The notes: generated from the letters alone by a model not told the origin. DNA of 44,111 bases from Methanosarcina spelaei (GCF_002287235.1 NZ_LMVP01000113.1:1-44111), one strand, 5' to 3'. Shown: positions 34,881 through 43,986, numbered from the stretch's first letter. Made by a program: numbers and translations.

Positions 34881-35337
34881 GCTTTTTACTTCCCCTGGAA
34901 ACTCCTTCTAGATATCCTAAACAGATCTTTCAAAATCTGTTATTGAAAACACAAAATATTAATAAAAATAATTTTCCCGGTAACTAATAAAGTTTTGCTC
35001 CGGGATAGAATTTTTGAAGCCTCAATTAAAAATCCTGAGAGCGAAAGGCAAATATTTTTTAATATTTACTATCCTTACTTTTTAAAATTATTTGTCATAA
35101 GGAAAATATATTCTATCTATTTTATATATTTATCAGTAATCAAAATATACATAGATTATCAGTTGTTTTCCGGTTTGCTCTGAACAATGTATACTCAAAC
35201 AAAATTACATTTGTGAGTTTTATTGTGAATTTTAAAACAATTACTCATGTGGCGGTGGACAATCAAGGATATTGTTTTGCCTTATTTGCCGGCAATAGTA
35301 TTAAGTACGATTTAATCAAGCCAGGAGGATCTTATCC
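34881..35337. other. AT-rich spacer between diverging genes
   Basis: No gene was found. The gap must hold promoters for the dehydrogenase (minus) and the esterase (plus). A strong AGGAGGAT at about 35323 serves the GTG start at 35338. Confidence 0.4.
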
Positions 35338-36303
35338 GTGAGTCAACCAATCGACTTGCTCGAACCAGCAACCAAAGCATTTATAGAAAAGGTAAACAAG
35401 CAGGGTGGGACACCAATCTACCAGCTATCACCAAAAGACGCCCGTAAAGTCCTTTTGGATTTGCAGGCTGATCAGGTAGCAAAACTACCTGCTGAAATTG
35501 ATGACCTGGACATTCCAGTCGGTCCTGAGGGGCAGGTTTCAATCAGAATAATCAGGCCAAAAGGAAATAAGGAAATCCTGCCAGTCGTTATGTATTTTCA
35601 TGGTGGGGGCTGGGTACTCGGAGACAAAAATACACATGACCGACTAGTTCGAGAAATTGCAAATGGAGCTAACGCTGCGGTTGTGTTCGTTAACTTCACG
35701 CTGTATCCGGAAGCAAAATACCCGACACCAATAGAAGAGGCGTACGCAGCAACAAAATATATTTCAGAAAATGGGGAGAAGCTCAAACTGGATAGTTCAA
35801 GGCTTGCAATTGTTGGTGACAGTGTAGGCGGAAATATGGCGGTAGCTGTTTCACTTCTGGCAAAGGAAAGGGGCGGTCCAAAAATTGATTATCAGGTGCT
35901 ATTTTACCCTGTGACGGATGCTAATTTTGATACCCATTCTTATCAGCAGTATGCAAACGGTATCTGGCTTACTCGTGAAGCTATGAAGTGGTTCTGGGAC
36001 AATTATTTGCCTGACAAAGAAACACGCAAGAAGCCCACAGCTTCTCCTTTACAGGCATCGCTTGACCAGCTCAAGGGACAGCCACCAGCTCTTATCATAA
36101 CCGATGAAAATGATGTGCTGCGCGACGAGGGTGAAGCCTATGCCCACAAACTGATGCAGGCTGGTGTCAATGTTACAGCCGTTAGATATTTAGGAACTAC
36201 ACACGATTTCGTGATGTTAAATGCACTTGCTGGTACACCTGCGACTTGCAGTGCGATTGGTATGGCGAACGAGCACCTCAAGGCGGCTTTCAAAAAATCA
36301 TAA
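35338..36303 (+). CDS. Alpha/beta-hydrolase esterase, hormone-sensitive-lipase type
   Basis: The 321-residue protein has the oxyanion motif HGGGW (from His88), the nucleophile GDSVGGN (Ser162), an acid in ITDENDVLRDEG and the final histidine in GTTHDFVML. This is the bacterial HSL (family IV) esterase layout. It should hydrolyse short acyl esters in the cytoplasm; no signal peptide is present. The start codon is GTG, supported by AGGAGGAT seven bases upstream. The GDSVG variant replaces the more common GDSAG. The gene is followed by a short tandem repeat. Confidence 0.9.
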   Translation: MSQPIDLLEPATKAFIEKVNKQGGTPIYQLSPKDARKVLLDLQADQVAKLPAEIDDLDIPVGPEGQVSIRIIRPKGNKEILPVVMYFHGGGWVLGDKNTHDRLVREIANGANAAVVFVNFTLYPEAKYPTPIEEAYAATKYISENGEKLKLDSSRLAIVGDSVGGNMAVAVSLLAKERGGPKIDYQVLFYPVTDANFDTHSYQQYANGIWLTREAMKWFWDNYLPDKETRKKPTASPLQASLDQLKGQPPALIITDENDVLRDEGEAYAHKLMQAGVNVTAVRYLGTTHDFVMLNALAGTPATCSAIGMANEHLKAAFKKS

Positions 36304-36643
36304 TTGTTATGGTTGCTTCATGAAGGTGCAATATCAAACATATCACAAATCCTAAATATCTCAGATCCTAAATATCTCAGCTCTTAAATATCTCAGCTCT
36401 TAAACATCAGCTCTTAAACATCAGCTCTTAAACATCAGCTCTTAAACATTAGATCTTAAACATCAGATTTTAACGTAATATAAAATCTATTAATTCTGAT
36501 TTTATAAATATATAAAAATAAATTTGAAGATGCATAAAACTCAGAGATCTAATAAATATATAAAAAAGGTGCAATAGCTCTGGATAAGCTTGTTTTTTTC
36601 CAAACGTATAGCTATTTAATAAATCAATCCTAATTAAATATAC
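36304..36643. other. Spacer with 14/16-bp tandem repeat and promoter
   Basis: From 36358 to 36471 about eight units occur, first 16 bp (ATCTCAGCTCTTAAAT), then 14 bp (ATCAGCTCTTAAAC). An ATATATAAAAAA stretch near 36553 may be the TATA box of the debranching-enzyme gene. No Shine-Dalgarno precedes its ATG. Confidence 0.7.
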
Positions 36644-38719
36644 ATGAGTGGGATCAGCCTTGACGCAGACTGTCTTTCAACATATGAAGAAGGAATAAAA
36701 AGAGAATGGATTATAGGAAACGGACTTGGAGGATATGCTTCTTCTACAGTTATTGGAGTAAGCACAAGGACTTACCACGGACTGCTTGTTGCTGCTCCGG
36801 AAAACTCTCCAGGAAGGTTTGTATTACTTTCTTCCTTTGATGAGGAGATCTCTACTGATGAAGATATTTATAAACTTGCAGTCCATAAATATCCAGGTAC
36901 TATCTCTCCCACAGGCTTCAATTACCTTTCCGAGTACACTCAAAATCCATTTCCTCTCTGGGTCTACCAGCCCGGTGATTTTACCGTGAAGAAAAAAATT
37001 TTTTTGGTTCATAATAGTAACATGACATGTGTTCTCTATGATATAGAATCCAAAAAAGAAGAAGCTTTACTAAAAATTTTTCCATTGGTAAACTCAAGAG
37101 ACTTCCATTACACTGCTCGCTCAGGATACCTTTCTTTTTCTCAGAAAACTGATTCTTCAGGAGTAAAACTGGAGAGTTCTAACGGTTTCACCTTTTATCT
37201 TTCATCCAATCTTGAGTATCATTCCGATCCCAGGTGGTACTATAACCTGGAGTATGACGCTGAAAAGCAAAGAGGGCTTAACTCCCAGGAAGACAATTTT
37301 AATCCCGGCTATTTCGAAAGCAAACTAAAATCGGGAACTTCTCGTTTCTTTATTGCAGCTTCAACAGAAGATATCTCCTCACTTAACCTCAGAAAAGTTG
37401 ACGAACTTTATAAACGGACAGTAAACCGACAGAATCTCCTTGTTCTTAATTCCAGGCTTAGAGATCCCTTTGCCCTTAAACTTCTCAGGGCAACGGATAC
37501 TTTTACGGTGAAGAATACTTTTTCAGGTGAAAACACTGTAATTGCAGGATATCACTGGTACTCTGATTGGGGAAGGGATACCATGATATCTCTGACCGGA
37601 CTGTTTTTAATTCCTTATCGACATGAAGAGGCCAGGTCCGTTCTCATGAATTTTGCTCGATATTGCAGGAAAGGCTTAATCCCCAATACTTTCCCGGCTT
37701 TCGGAGGAGAACCAGTCTATAATACGGTAGACGCTTCTCTCTGGTTTATACATGCAGTTAGCCGTTACTTCGCATATACGAGCAACTTTCTTTTCCTTGC
37801 GGATATCTGGGACACTATAGAGGCTATTATAGATAATTACCGTAAAGGTACGGACTTCGGAATCTGCATGGACTCTGATCATCTTATTCAACAGGGACCT
37901 CAACTAACCTGGATGGATGCCAAAATTGGAGAGTGGGCCGTAACTCCAAGAGCAGGTAAAGCCTGTGAAATCAATGCCCTCTGGTACAATGCCTTGAAAA
38001 TTGCTTCCAGCCTGGGTACTCTTCTTGGAAAAGAAGTCTTTTTATATGAAATGCTTGCAGATGGTGTTGCCTCAAATTTTGAGAACACTTTCTGGAACTC
38101 GGAAACTAATTGTCTCTTTGACCTTATATATAGAGATGAAGCCGGAAACGAGGTTAAAGATCCTGCAATCCGTCCCAATCAAATCTTTGCAGTAGCTCTT
38201 CCTAACACCATACTTCCTCCTGATAAAGAAAAAGCGATTGTGGACAGAGTTGAAAAAGACCTTTTGACACCCTTTGGGCTTAGAAGTCTTTCGTGTGATC
38301 ATCCATTATATAAAGGACAGTATCACGGGGATGCGCTCACCCGAGATACAGCCTATCATAACGGGACAGCCTGGCCCTGGCTCCTTGGTGCTTATGTGAG
38401 AGCTTACCGGAAAGTCCACAACTATTCCGAAAAGAGTCTGGAAGATATGAAGGCTCTCCTGGAGGGTTTTAATACTCATCTTGAATCCGCAGGACTTGGC
38501 ACCGTTTCCGAAGTTTTTAATGGAGATTATCCACACTCTCCAGGCGGATGCATAGCTCAGGCCTGGAGTGTTGCAGAAATTCTTAGAGCATATGTAGAAG
38601 ATGTGCTTGAGATAAGGCCACTCTTAAGCACAATATCTCCAGCACTCTTAAACGCTATATCCCCGGAACTGGATATAATGAGTTTTTCGTCTATGAATAT
38701 AAATGAGAGAACAATATAA
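36644..38719 (+). CDS. Glycogen debranching enzyme (amylo-alpha-1,6-glucosidase type, GH133)
   Basis: The 691-residue protein has an N-terminal beta domain (EWIIGNGLGGYASSTVIGVS, TRTYHGLLVA) and an (alpha/alpha)6 barrel. The barrel contains GYHWYSDWGRDTMISLTGLF, YNTVDASLWFIHAV, LTWMDAK, ALWYNALK and YHNGTAWPWLLGAY. This is the archaeal and bacterial GDE family, which removes alpha-1,6 branches from glycogen. Methanosarcina store glycogen, so turnover of reserve polysaccharide is the likely role. Its last 16 bp overlap a longer frame of the next gene, and the true next start follows 16 bp after its stop. The two genes are surely co-transcribed. Confidence 0.9.
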   Translation: MSGISLDADCLSTYEEGIKREWIIGNGLGGYASSTVIGVSTRTYHGLLVAAPENSPGRFVLLSSFDEEISTDEDIYKLAVHKYPGTISPTGFNYLSEYTQNPFPLWVYQPGDFTVKKKIFLVHNSNMTCVLYDIESKKEEALLKIFPLVNSRDFHYTARSGYLSFSQKTDSSGVKLESSNGFTFYLSSNLEYHSDPRWYYNLEYDAEKQRGLNSQEDNFNPGYFESKLKSGTSRFFIAASTEDISSLNLRKVDELYKRTVNRQNLLVLNSRLRDPFALKLLRATDTFTVKNTFSGENTVIAGYHWYSDWGRDTMISLTGLFLIPYRHEEARSVLMNFARYCRKGLIPNTFPAFGGEPVYNTVDASLWFIHAVSRYFAYTSNFLFLADIWDTIEAIIDNYRKGTDFGICMDSDHLIQQGPQLTWMDAKIGEWAVTPRAGKACEINALWYNALKIASSLGTLLGKEVFLYEMLADGVASNFENTFWNSETNCLFDLIYRDEAGNEVKDPAIRPNQIFAVALPNTILPPDKEKAIVDRVEKDLLTPFGLRSLSCDHPLYKGQYHGDALTRDTAYHNGTAWPWLLGAYVRAYRKVHNYSEKSLEDMKALLEGFNTHLESAGLGTVSEVFNGDYPHSPGGCIAQAWSVAEILRAYVEDVLEIRPLLSTISPALLNAISPELDIMSFSSMNINERTI

Positions 38720-38735
38720 GCTGGAGGGAGATAAT

Positions 38736-39740
38736 ATGGCCTGGAAAGACCATGGGGAGTTATTTGTACGGTCTAGAAAAAATCCAATACTTACGGTTGA
38801 AGATTGGCCTTATCGGGCTAATTCGGTATTTAACCCTGCAGCTGCCATAGTCGATGGTAAAATACTGTTACTGGTCAGGGTTGAGGACCACAGGGGATTA
38901 TCTCACTTTACAGCAGCAAGGAGTGAAAACGGAATTGATGGCTGGGAAATTGACAGTCAGCCAACCTTTTTTCCGGATCCTGTAAATCACCCTGAAGAGA
39001 TATATGGCGTTGAAGATCCGCGCATAACTTACATAGATGAACTGGGAAAATGGGCAATAGTGTATGTAGCTTTTTCGGATAGTGGTCCCTTGCCAGCCCT
39101 TGCATTTACCGAGGATTTTCGTAATTTTGACCGAGCAGGACCTTTGATGCCACCTGATAATAAAGATGCTGCTGTTTTTCCTGTAAGGTTTAATGGCAAA
39201 TGGGCAATGTTACACAGGCCTGCGCCTACTACTCATACTTTGAAGGCTAATATCTGGATCTCCTTTTCTTATGATATGAAATCCTGGGAAAAACCGGAAG
39301 TTCTCCTGTATGCCAGGGAAGGTGGATGGTGGGATGCTTACAAAATCGGTTTATGTCCTCAGCCGTTCCGTACACCCGAGGGCTGGTTAGTTATGTACCA
39401 TGGGGTACGCCAGACGACTTCCAAAATAAGTTATCGGCTAGGACTTGCTCTTCTTGATCTCGAAGATCCCACGAAAGTGCTTCGCAGGTCTGAAGGCTGG
39501 ATCTTCGGGCCTCGTGAGCCATACGAACGCAGTGGAGATGTCAATGACGTTGTTTTTCCCTGCGGATGGGTTCAGATAGGCGATGAACTCCGTATTTATT
39601 ACGGAGCTGCTGATACATCGGTATCAGTTGCCAGTGCAAAAATGAAAGATATTATGGAATATATTTGCGGGTGTCCTGAGAAACAATGCCCTGAAGAATA
39701 CTGCAGGTGGTTTGAAGAAAACAAGGGAAAGCCCTATTGA
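38736..39740 (+). CDS. GH130 family glycoside phosphorylase
   Basis: The 334-residue protein is a five-bladed propeller with GH130 motifs: FNPAAAIVDGKILLLVRVED, YGVEDPRITYIDE, DAAVFPVRFNGKWAMLHRP, WWDAYKIGLCPQPFRTPEGW and VMYHGV. Known members phosphorolyse beta-1,4- or beta-1,2-mannosidic bonds to give mannose 1-phosphate. The conserved Asp in VEDPR is the family's catalytic acid. The start is ATG at 38736 with GGAGGGAG directly upstream. The C-terminus carries an unusual Cys cluster, CGCPEKQCPEEYC. It is paired with the debranching enzyme, so a role in reserve or envelope glycan turnover is likely; specificity is open. Confidence 0.88.
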   Translation: MAWKDHGELFVRSRKNPILTVEDWPYRANSVFNPAAAIVDGKILLLVRVEDHRGLSHFTAARSENGIDGWEIDSQPTFFPDPVNHPEEIYGVEDPRITYIDELGKWAIVYVAFSDSGPLPALAFTEDFRNFDRAGPLMPPDNKDAAVFPVRFNGKWAMLHRPAPTTHTLKANIWISFSYDMKSWEKPEVLLYAREGGWWDAYKIGLCPQPFRTPEGWLVMYHGVRQTTSKISYRLGLALLDLEDPTKVLRRSEGWIFGPREPYERSGDVNDVVFPCGWVQIGDELRIYYGAADTSVSVASAKMKDIMEYICGCPEKQCPEEYCRWFEENKGKPY

Positions 39741-39819
39741 TCTGAGAAGAGGATGAGTCTGGAGCTGGATATGGACTGTCTACTGAAGACCATAAAAAGA
39801 GAATGAGCACTAAAGAGTG

Positions 39820-39932
39820 GCATGAAGATGCAGGCTTTTTCAGCTATAAGCCCTCGAACACTTAAAAAGAAATATCATTTAAGCTTTCAAAAGGCAAAAA
39901 TAGAAGACTTTGAGGTTTATACTTAACTTTTG
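39820..39932. repeat. Dispersed repeat, copy 1
   Basis: About 112 bp, including TTTTTCAGCTATAAGC and GGCAAAAATAGAAGACTTTG, recur in diverged form at 42550-42661. Copy 1 encodes an open stretch on plus (KMQAFSAISPRTLKKKYHLS), which copy 2 does not keep. It is in the 39741-40413 gap, which also holds the palindrome at 40206. Confidence 0.7.
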
Positions 39933-40205
39933 CTAGATGTAAATAGCAACCGATTGTCATATGTTGATCCTGTAATCGATTTATTAAAGACAGAAGCTGA
40001 ATGTGAAGGAAGTAAAGGTAGCATACGAGTTTCGGAAAAGTGGAGACATAATGCTAAAATTTGCTGAAAATGTCATTAGGATAATTCCAGTAGAGTATTT
40101 ATCCGTGAAAGGTAACTCAAATTATCATATTTCAGAGACACAAATAGAAAATTAAAAAACGGCTAATTTTGGGATAAAACATGCAGGAAATAACAATCAA
40201 AAGTC

Positions 40206-40243
40206 AGTTGTATATATACAAGTGTGTATGTATATATACAACT
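40206..40243. promoter_or_regulatory. 15-bp perfect inverted repeat
   Basis: AGTTGTATATATACA (40206-40220) is an exact inverted match of TGTATATATACAACT (40229-40243), with an 8-bp spacer. It lies about 170 bp upstream of the small zinc protein gene. It may be an operator, a cruciform or the end of a transcript. Confidence 0.55.
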
Positions 40244-40413
40244 TGCGCTTATTACAATATACAGGACTTACGCACTTGAGGGACAAAATCAATCACAATA
40301 GCACTGTTTTTCAAGTTAACATTTTAAACTGTTGAGGGTTAATGTTGTTGATTTTTCAGTTCAGCACATAAGTTCTAAAACTATAACTAACAACCAGAAC
40401 AAAGGTAAAACAA

Positions 40414-40620
40414 ATGGCTTTTAATGATAGAGGAAAACCCTTCAGGGGAAGAGACAGCAATAGCAGAGATTTCAGAGCTCCCAGAGAAATGTACAAGGCA
40501 ATCTGTTCGGATTGCGGTATTGAGACAGAGGTTCCATTCAAACCAACCGAAGGACGGCCGGTTTACTGCAGGGAATGTCTTCCTAAACACAGGACACCCA
40601 GAGAAGACCGTAGATATTAA
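40414..40620 (+). CDS. CxxC-x17-CxxC zinc-binding small protein
   Basis: The 68-residue protein has an Arg/Ser/Gly-rich N-terminus (RGRDSNSRDF) and one zinc knuckle: CSDCGIETEVPFKPTEGRPV then YCRECLPKHR. The distance between CxxC pairs and the EVPFKPxxGRPVYCRxC core match the family known by its CxxC-x17-CxxC motif. Relatives in bacteria and archaea are small and basic and are thought to bind nucleic acids. The gene stands alone, with a palindrome upstream and a hairpin terminator downstream. No clear Shine-Dalgarno is present. Confidence 0.85.
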   Translation: MAFNDRGKPFRGRDSNSRDFRAPREMYKAICSDCGIETEVPFKPTEGRPVYCRECLPKHRTPREDRRY

Positions 40621-40670
40621 ATGTTATTTTTGTAACTGATTTACATCAAAACATATTTTTCCTTCCCTTT

Positions 40671-40698
40671 ATGGGGCAGAGTTAAGGTTCTGCCTCAT
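40671..40698 (+). terminator. Hairpin after the CxxC protein gene
   Basis: ATGGGGCAGA pairs with TCTGCCTCAT (one G-T pair), with an 8-bp loop. It is 51 bp after the stop codon. Only a modest T-rich stretch follows, so termination strength is unsure. Confidence 0.5.
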
Positions 40699-40774
40699 GA
40701 ATTTCTCTCCGAGAGCACGATGCTTCTTTAGCAATATTGCGATCTCTATCCAAGACATCTTGAGATTTATGATT

Positions 40775-41005
40775 GAGCCTATCCCAAAACCTTGAATTTT
40801 GAATAATTGCTCTAATTTCTAAACATGAAAATAGTATAGGAGCCTATCCCAAAAGCCATTTAGTTCTTAATCATCAAGAATTTTCAGGATTGTTGTCATG
40901 ATCAGAAACTTGAGTGATCATTCGAAATACAGGATTCAGAGAAGCAATTTTTAGTTTTGGGATCAGCTCTAGATTTGGGAATGAAATTGGTTTTGGGATG
41001 AGCTC
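40775..41005. mobile_element. Nested MITE-like inverted repeats
   Basis: GAGCCTATCCCAAAA occurs at 40775-40789 and 40840-40854. Inverted counterparts occur at 40955-40969 (TTTTGGGATCAGCTC) and 40991-41005 (TTTTGGGATGAGCTC). The four ends form an outer pair (231 bp) and an inner pair (130 bp). No transposase frame lies inside. I read this as one small element inserted into another, or one with doubled ends. No target duplication is evident. Confidence 0.65.
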
Positions 41006-41227
41006 ATTTTATAGAAAATCAGCACAGTCCCCGTCCTTTTCGCTCGCTCACGCGAACTGGTTTGTTTTTTATAGTGGTGCATCGACCAAAACAGGCACAT
41101 AATTGAAGATCGTTAATCTCTCCTGGATCTAAAATCAAATGTTTAGTTTTTGATGTAACTTGAGATCGATGCATCAGTATACGTTATTTAGATACTAATT
41201 AATGTGTATAGATACGAGGAGTTGAAA

Positions 41228-41389
41228 ATGAAAATCGGTAAATCAAAAGCAAAGAAAGGGGGGAACTATGCCCCATGTGAAATCTGCGGAGAATACTATA
41301 AGCAAGCTGTTTATATGTATATTGGAAGGAAATGGACTAAAATCGGGCAGGGATGCCCTGAGTGTCTTAAAAAGGAACTACAAAAGTAA
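41228..41389 (+). CDS. Small zinc-ribbon-like basic protein
   Basis: The 53-residue protein starts with MKIGKSKAKKGGNYAPC and has CEIC and CPEC pairs 26 residues apart, enough for one zinc site. It is strongly basic. ATG at 41228 has GAGGAG nine bases upstream, whereas the longer frame from 41204 begins inside the leader. I recognise no named family. Binding to RNA or ribosomes is a guess from charge and size. Confidence 0.7.
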   Translation: MKIGKSKAKKGGNYAPCEICGEYYKQAVYMYIGRKWTKIGQGCPECLKKELQK

Positions 41390-42263
41390 TTTATCGTACT
41401 CTGTTAACCAATGACAAATAAAGAGTAATTGAAATATCAGCTGGAATCAGTGCTCCAGATCATTATATTGCAGGTAACTACTCTTACATTAAGAGACTGA
41501 AGGTTCTGAATATCTTTTATTACTTTTTCAACAGTTTAATATCAATATGTATCTTCAAACTCATTTTACAGATGGAATTTAATATATACAATATAGCATC
41601 GCTCTGCACTTCTGCCGGCTATTTTTATATCTGGGTAGCATTTGCATTGTTTGGTATTTTGAAAAGTTTACATTGAGAAATTTGATGAACTTCAGTTTAT
41701 CAAACTCCTCTGAGAACTTTAAGGTCTAACATATATATGTTTGATTTCTTGAACACAGCTAGTACTGTGATTCTAAAGTAGGTTCATAAAACTTAACTTT
41801 TGAATAGACTAGAAGATCACGGATTTTTCCAGAAATTAAGGAATTGATTTTGGAATCGAAGCACTAGTTTTCGTTCTGTATGAACCTTGACCAACTGGCA
41901 TTGGGTCAATAAGATATATAAACTAATCATAAACAGGTATCTCGGTATTCTCTATACAGTCTATTTATCAGTTAGTTATCAAACTCCTTGTTTTCATTAA
42001 AATCGATATCAAATGACTTTTTTGACAGGCTAAGCAGTTAAACTATTCCCTGAGTCTATCTGAAACTATTGTGGAAATCTTGCATAAAATACAAGAGAAT
42101 TCAAAAGTACCAACGACATAGTTGGCAAAGTTACTAGAACTATAAACAGTTTTGGCAGCTGATTGGAATACTGACAAAACATTAAATATGCAAAACTTAA
42201 ACAAAAATTTATTTATGTAATGAGTTTATATTAATAAATTAAGAAATTTAAGAGGCATCACTA
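41390..42263. other. Long AT-rich spacer without genes
   Basis: I see no gene, RNA or hairpin of note in these 874 bp. A weak TATA-like stretch (about 42220-42240) precedes the next small gene. Confidence 0.5.
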
Positions 42264-42461
42264 ATGGACACAGAAACGCAAACTGAAATAAACGAGAAAT
42301 TAAGAACTATACAGTCAAATGAGAAGAAAATAAAAATTGCAAAAAAACAAATTACAGCAATAGAAGAAAAGATAAAAAAGTATACTAACCAGAACAATAA
42401 GCTTAAAGAAGAAGTTAATAACCTGGTAGGAGAATCAAGCCTTCAAATGAACCTGCCGTGA
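42264..42461 (+). CDS. Small coiled-coil protein
   Basis: The 65-residue protein is a single charged coiled coil (INEKLRTIQSNEKKIKIAKK, ITAIEEKIKKYTNQNNKLKE) with hydrophobic residues in heptad positions and a short tail. GAGG lies 13 bases upstream of the ATG, a long spacing. It is a lone gene in a repeat-rich gap. No family is recognised; oligomerisation is likely. Confidence 0.55.
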   Translation: MDTETQTEINEKLRTIQSNEKKIKIAKKQITAIEEKIKKYTNQNNKLKEEVNNLVGESSLQMNLP

Positions 42462-42549
42462 CGGCTACAAATTCCGATTTGACAAAGTAGGACAAGAGAT
42501 ATTGTAATCTATCAAAAACAAAGAAGCAAAAGAAGAACACTCAAGAACG

Positions 42550-42661
42550 TCATGAAGTGAAAAACTTTTTCAGTTATAAGCTCTCGAATACTTAATAAAA
42601 ATATATTTAATCTCTCAAGATGGCAAAAATAGAAAACTTTGAGGATTATACATAACTTTTC
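42550..42661. repeat. Dispersed repeat, copy 2
   Basis: This is the diverged direct copy of 39820-39932, sharing CATGAAG, CTTTTTCAG, TATAAGC and GGCAAAAATAGAA blocks in order. The remaining 42662-43255 is AT-rich with no supported gene. Confidence 0.7.
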
Positions 42662-43255
42662 TGCAATGTGCTCAATGCAGAGATATTTGTTAACCTTAGC
42701 TTAAATATCTATACGTAATTTGTTAAATAACAAATTTAATTAATTGCTTATATATTCTTCACAAGCAACCGATCAAAATCGGGTTTTTTAAATCTTTTAT
42801 AACTGTTTGCTTACTTATCCCGGTTTATTTCTTATTTTTTGTCAGCAAGGTTTTAAATATTTATTTCCTTCTTCATCTGGAAAGTTCTTTTCGATGCCAT
42901 AAATATCACTTTCATAACCAGGGAACTCATTCTTGAAATTCTGTTGAGCCAGAAAACATACAACTATCTTTGAAAATTCAGACATCTGATACTTAAGCTC
43001 GGTCCGAAGCTGAAAGGCAGAGAATTAGTAAACATGTGATTACGTAATCAATAAAACCCGAAAAATTGACCTCACTTGAAATTTAATTCTACAAAAAAGC
43101 TCATTGAAATTTTCAATACCATTAAAAAAACTCATAACTTGAGTTCTGCCCATTAGGGTCGTCAGAGCGCACTGGCTTTTCAAATGCACGGGTAGTACTC
43201 AAGTTCTCACCTTTTTTGAAAAAACTCTACAGGTTGGGCTAAATAATTCAGGACT

Positions 43256-43267
43256 TATATATAAATA
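43256..43267 (+). promoter_or_regulatory. Likely TATA box of the mtbC operon
   Basis: TTATATATAAAT is the best TATA-like sequence upstream of mtbC, about 80 bp before its ATG. Transcription would be expected to begin some 25 bp downstream, near 43285-43292. Confidence 0.5.
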
Positions 43268-43275
43268 TCCTATTG

Positions 43276-43326
43276 GAATGCCAGATTCAGTTTATTCCTC
43301 AAACACTAAGTGAATTTCTGGCATTC
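43276..43326 (+). promoter_or_regulatory. Inverted repeat abutting the mtbC ribosome-binding site
   Basis: GAATGCCAGA (43276-43285) pairs exactly with TCTGGCATTC (43317-43326). The Shine-Dalgarno GGAGGT begins at 43329. It may be a regulator-binding palindrome at the transcription start, or an RNA stem if the transcript begins upstream of it. Confidence 0.5.
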
Positions 43327-43341
43327 GTGGAGGTACAAAAA

Positions 43342-43986
43342 ATGGCAACTAAAGAGGAACTTATTCAGGAGCTTTCTGATGCAGTTATCTCCTGCAAAAA
43401 AGACGCAGTGCTCGCAGCTGTCGCGAAAGCGAAAGAAGTTATGGAACCTGCTGAGATCATTGACAAAGGTCTTTCTGCAGGCATGAACCAGGTAGGAATT
43501 CTTTTTGAGAGAGGGAAACTTTTCCTGCCACATGTAATGATAGCTGCTGATGCAATGACAGCAGGGGTTAAAGTGCTTGAAGCTGAGCTTCCAGAAGGGA
43601 CGGAGAACAAGAAACTCGGTGTTATCGTAAACGGTACTGTCGAGGGCGATGTCCATGATATCGGCAAGTCCATAGTGTCAACAATGCTCCAGTCCTCTGG
43701 CTTTGAAGTCTATGACATTGGCCGTGATGTTCCGGTCATGAACTTCATCGAAAAGGCAAAGGAAGTCAATGCCAATATGATTGGAATTTCCGCCCTTATG
43801 ACCACAACCCTTCAAGGACAGAGGGCCATAATAGATCTACTCAAGGAAGAAGGGCTTAGGGACAAAGTAAAAGTCATGGTAGGCGGAGCTCCTGCAACTC
43901 AGGCCTGGGCTGACAAAATCGGTGCCGACTGCTACGCTGAAAATGCAAGTGAAGCTGTCGCAAAAGCAAAGGAACTGCTACTCTGA
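43342..43986 (+). CDS. mtbC: Dimethylamine corrinoid protein MtbC
   Basis: The 214-residue protein has the helical cap domain (MATKEELIQELSDAVISCKK to ADAMTAGVKVLEAE) and the B12-binding domain with DVHDIGKS. The latter is the D-x-H-x-x-G motif whose His105 ligates cobalt; MTTTLQGQR and VMVGGAPATQ complete the nucleotide-tail pocket. MtbC accepts a methyl group from dimethylamine via MtbB and passes it to coenzyme M via MtbA. The start is ATG at 43342 with GGAGGT seven bases upstream. mtbB follows 76 bp downstream, the usual order. Close corrinoid proteins MtmC and MttC share the fold, so the MtbC call leans on the mtbB neighbour. Confidence 0.93.
   Translation: MATKEELIQELSDAVISCKKDAVLAAVAKAKEVMEPAEIIDKGLSAGMNQVGILFERGKLFLPHVMIAADAMTAGVKVLEAELPEGTENKKLGVIVNGTVEGDVHDIGKSIVSTMLQSSGFEVYDIGRDVPVMNFIEKAKEVNANMIGISALMTTTLQGQRAIIDLLKEEGLRDKVKVMVGGAPATQAWADKIGADCYAENASEAVAKAKELLL

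Noticed and set aside
40914-41102. 62-codon frame overlapping the nested MITE ends
   Set aside because: It begins inside the element and has no start signal; the sequence looks like translated repeat DNA.
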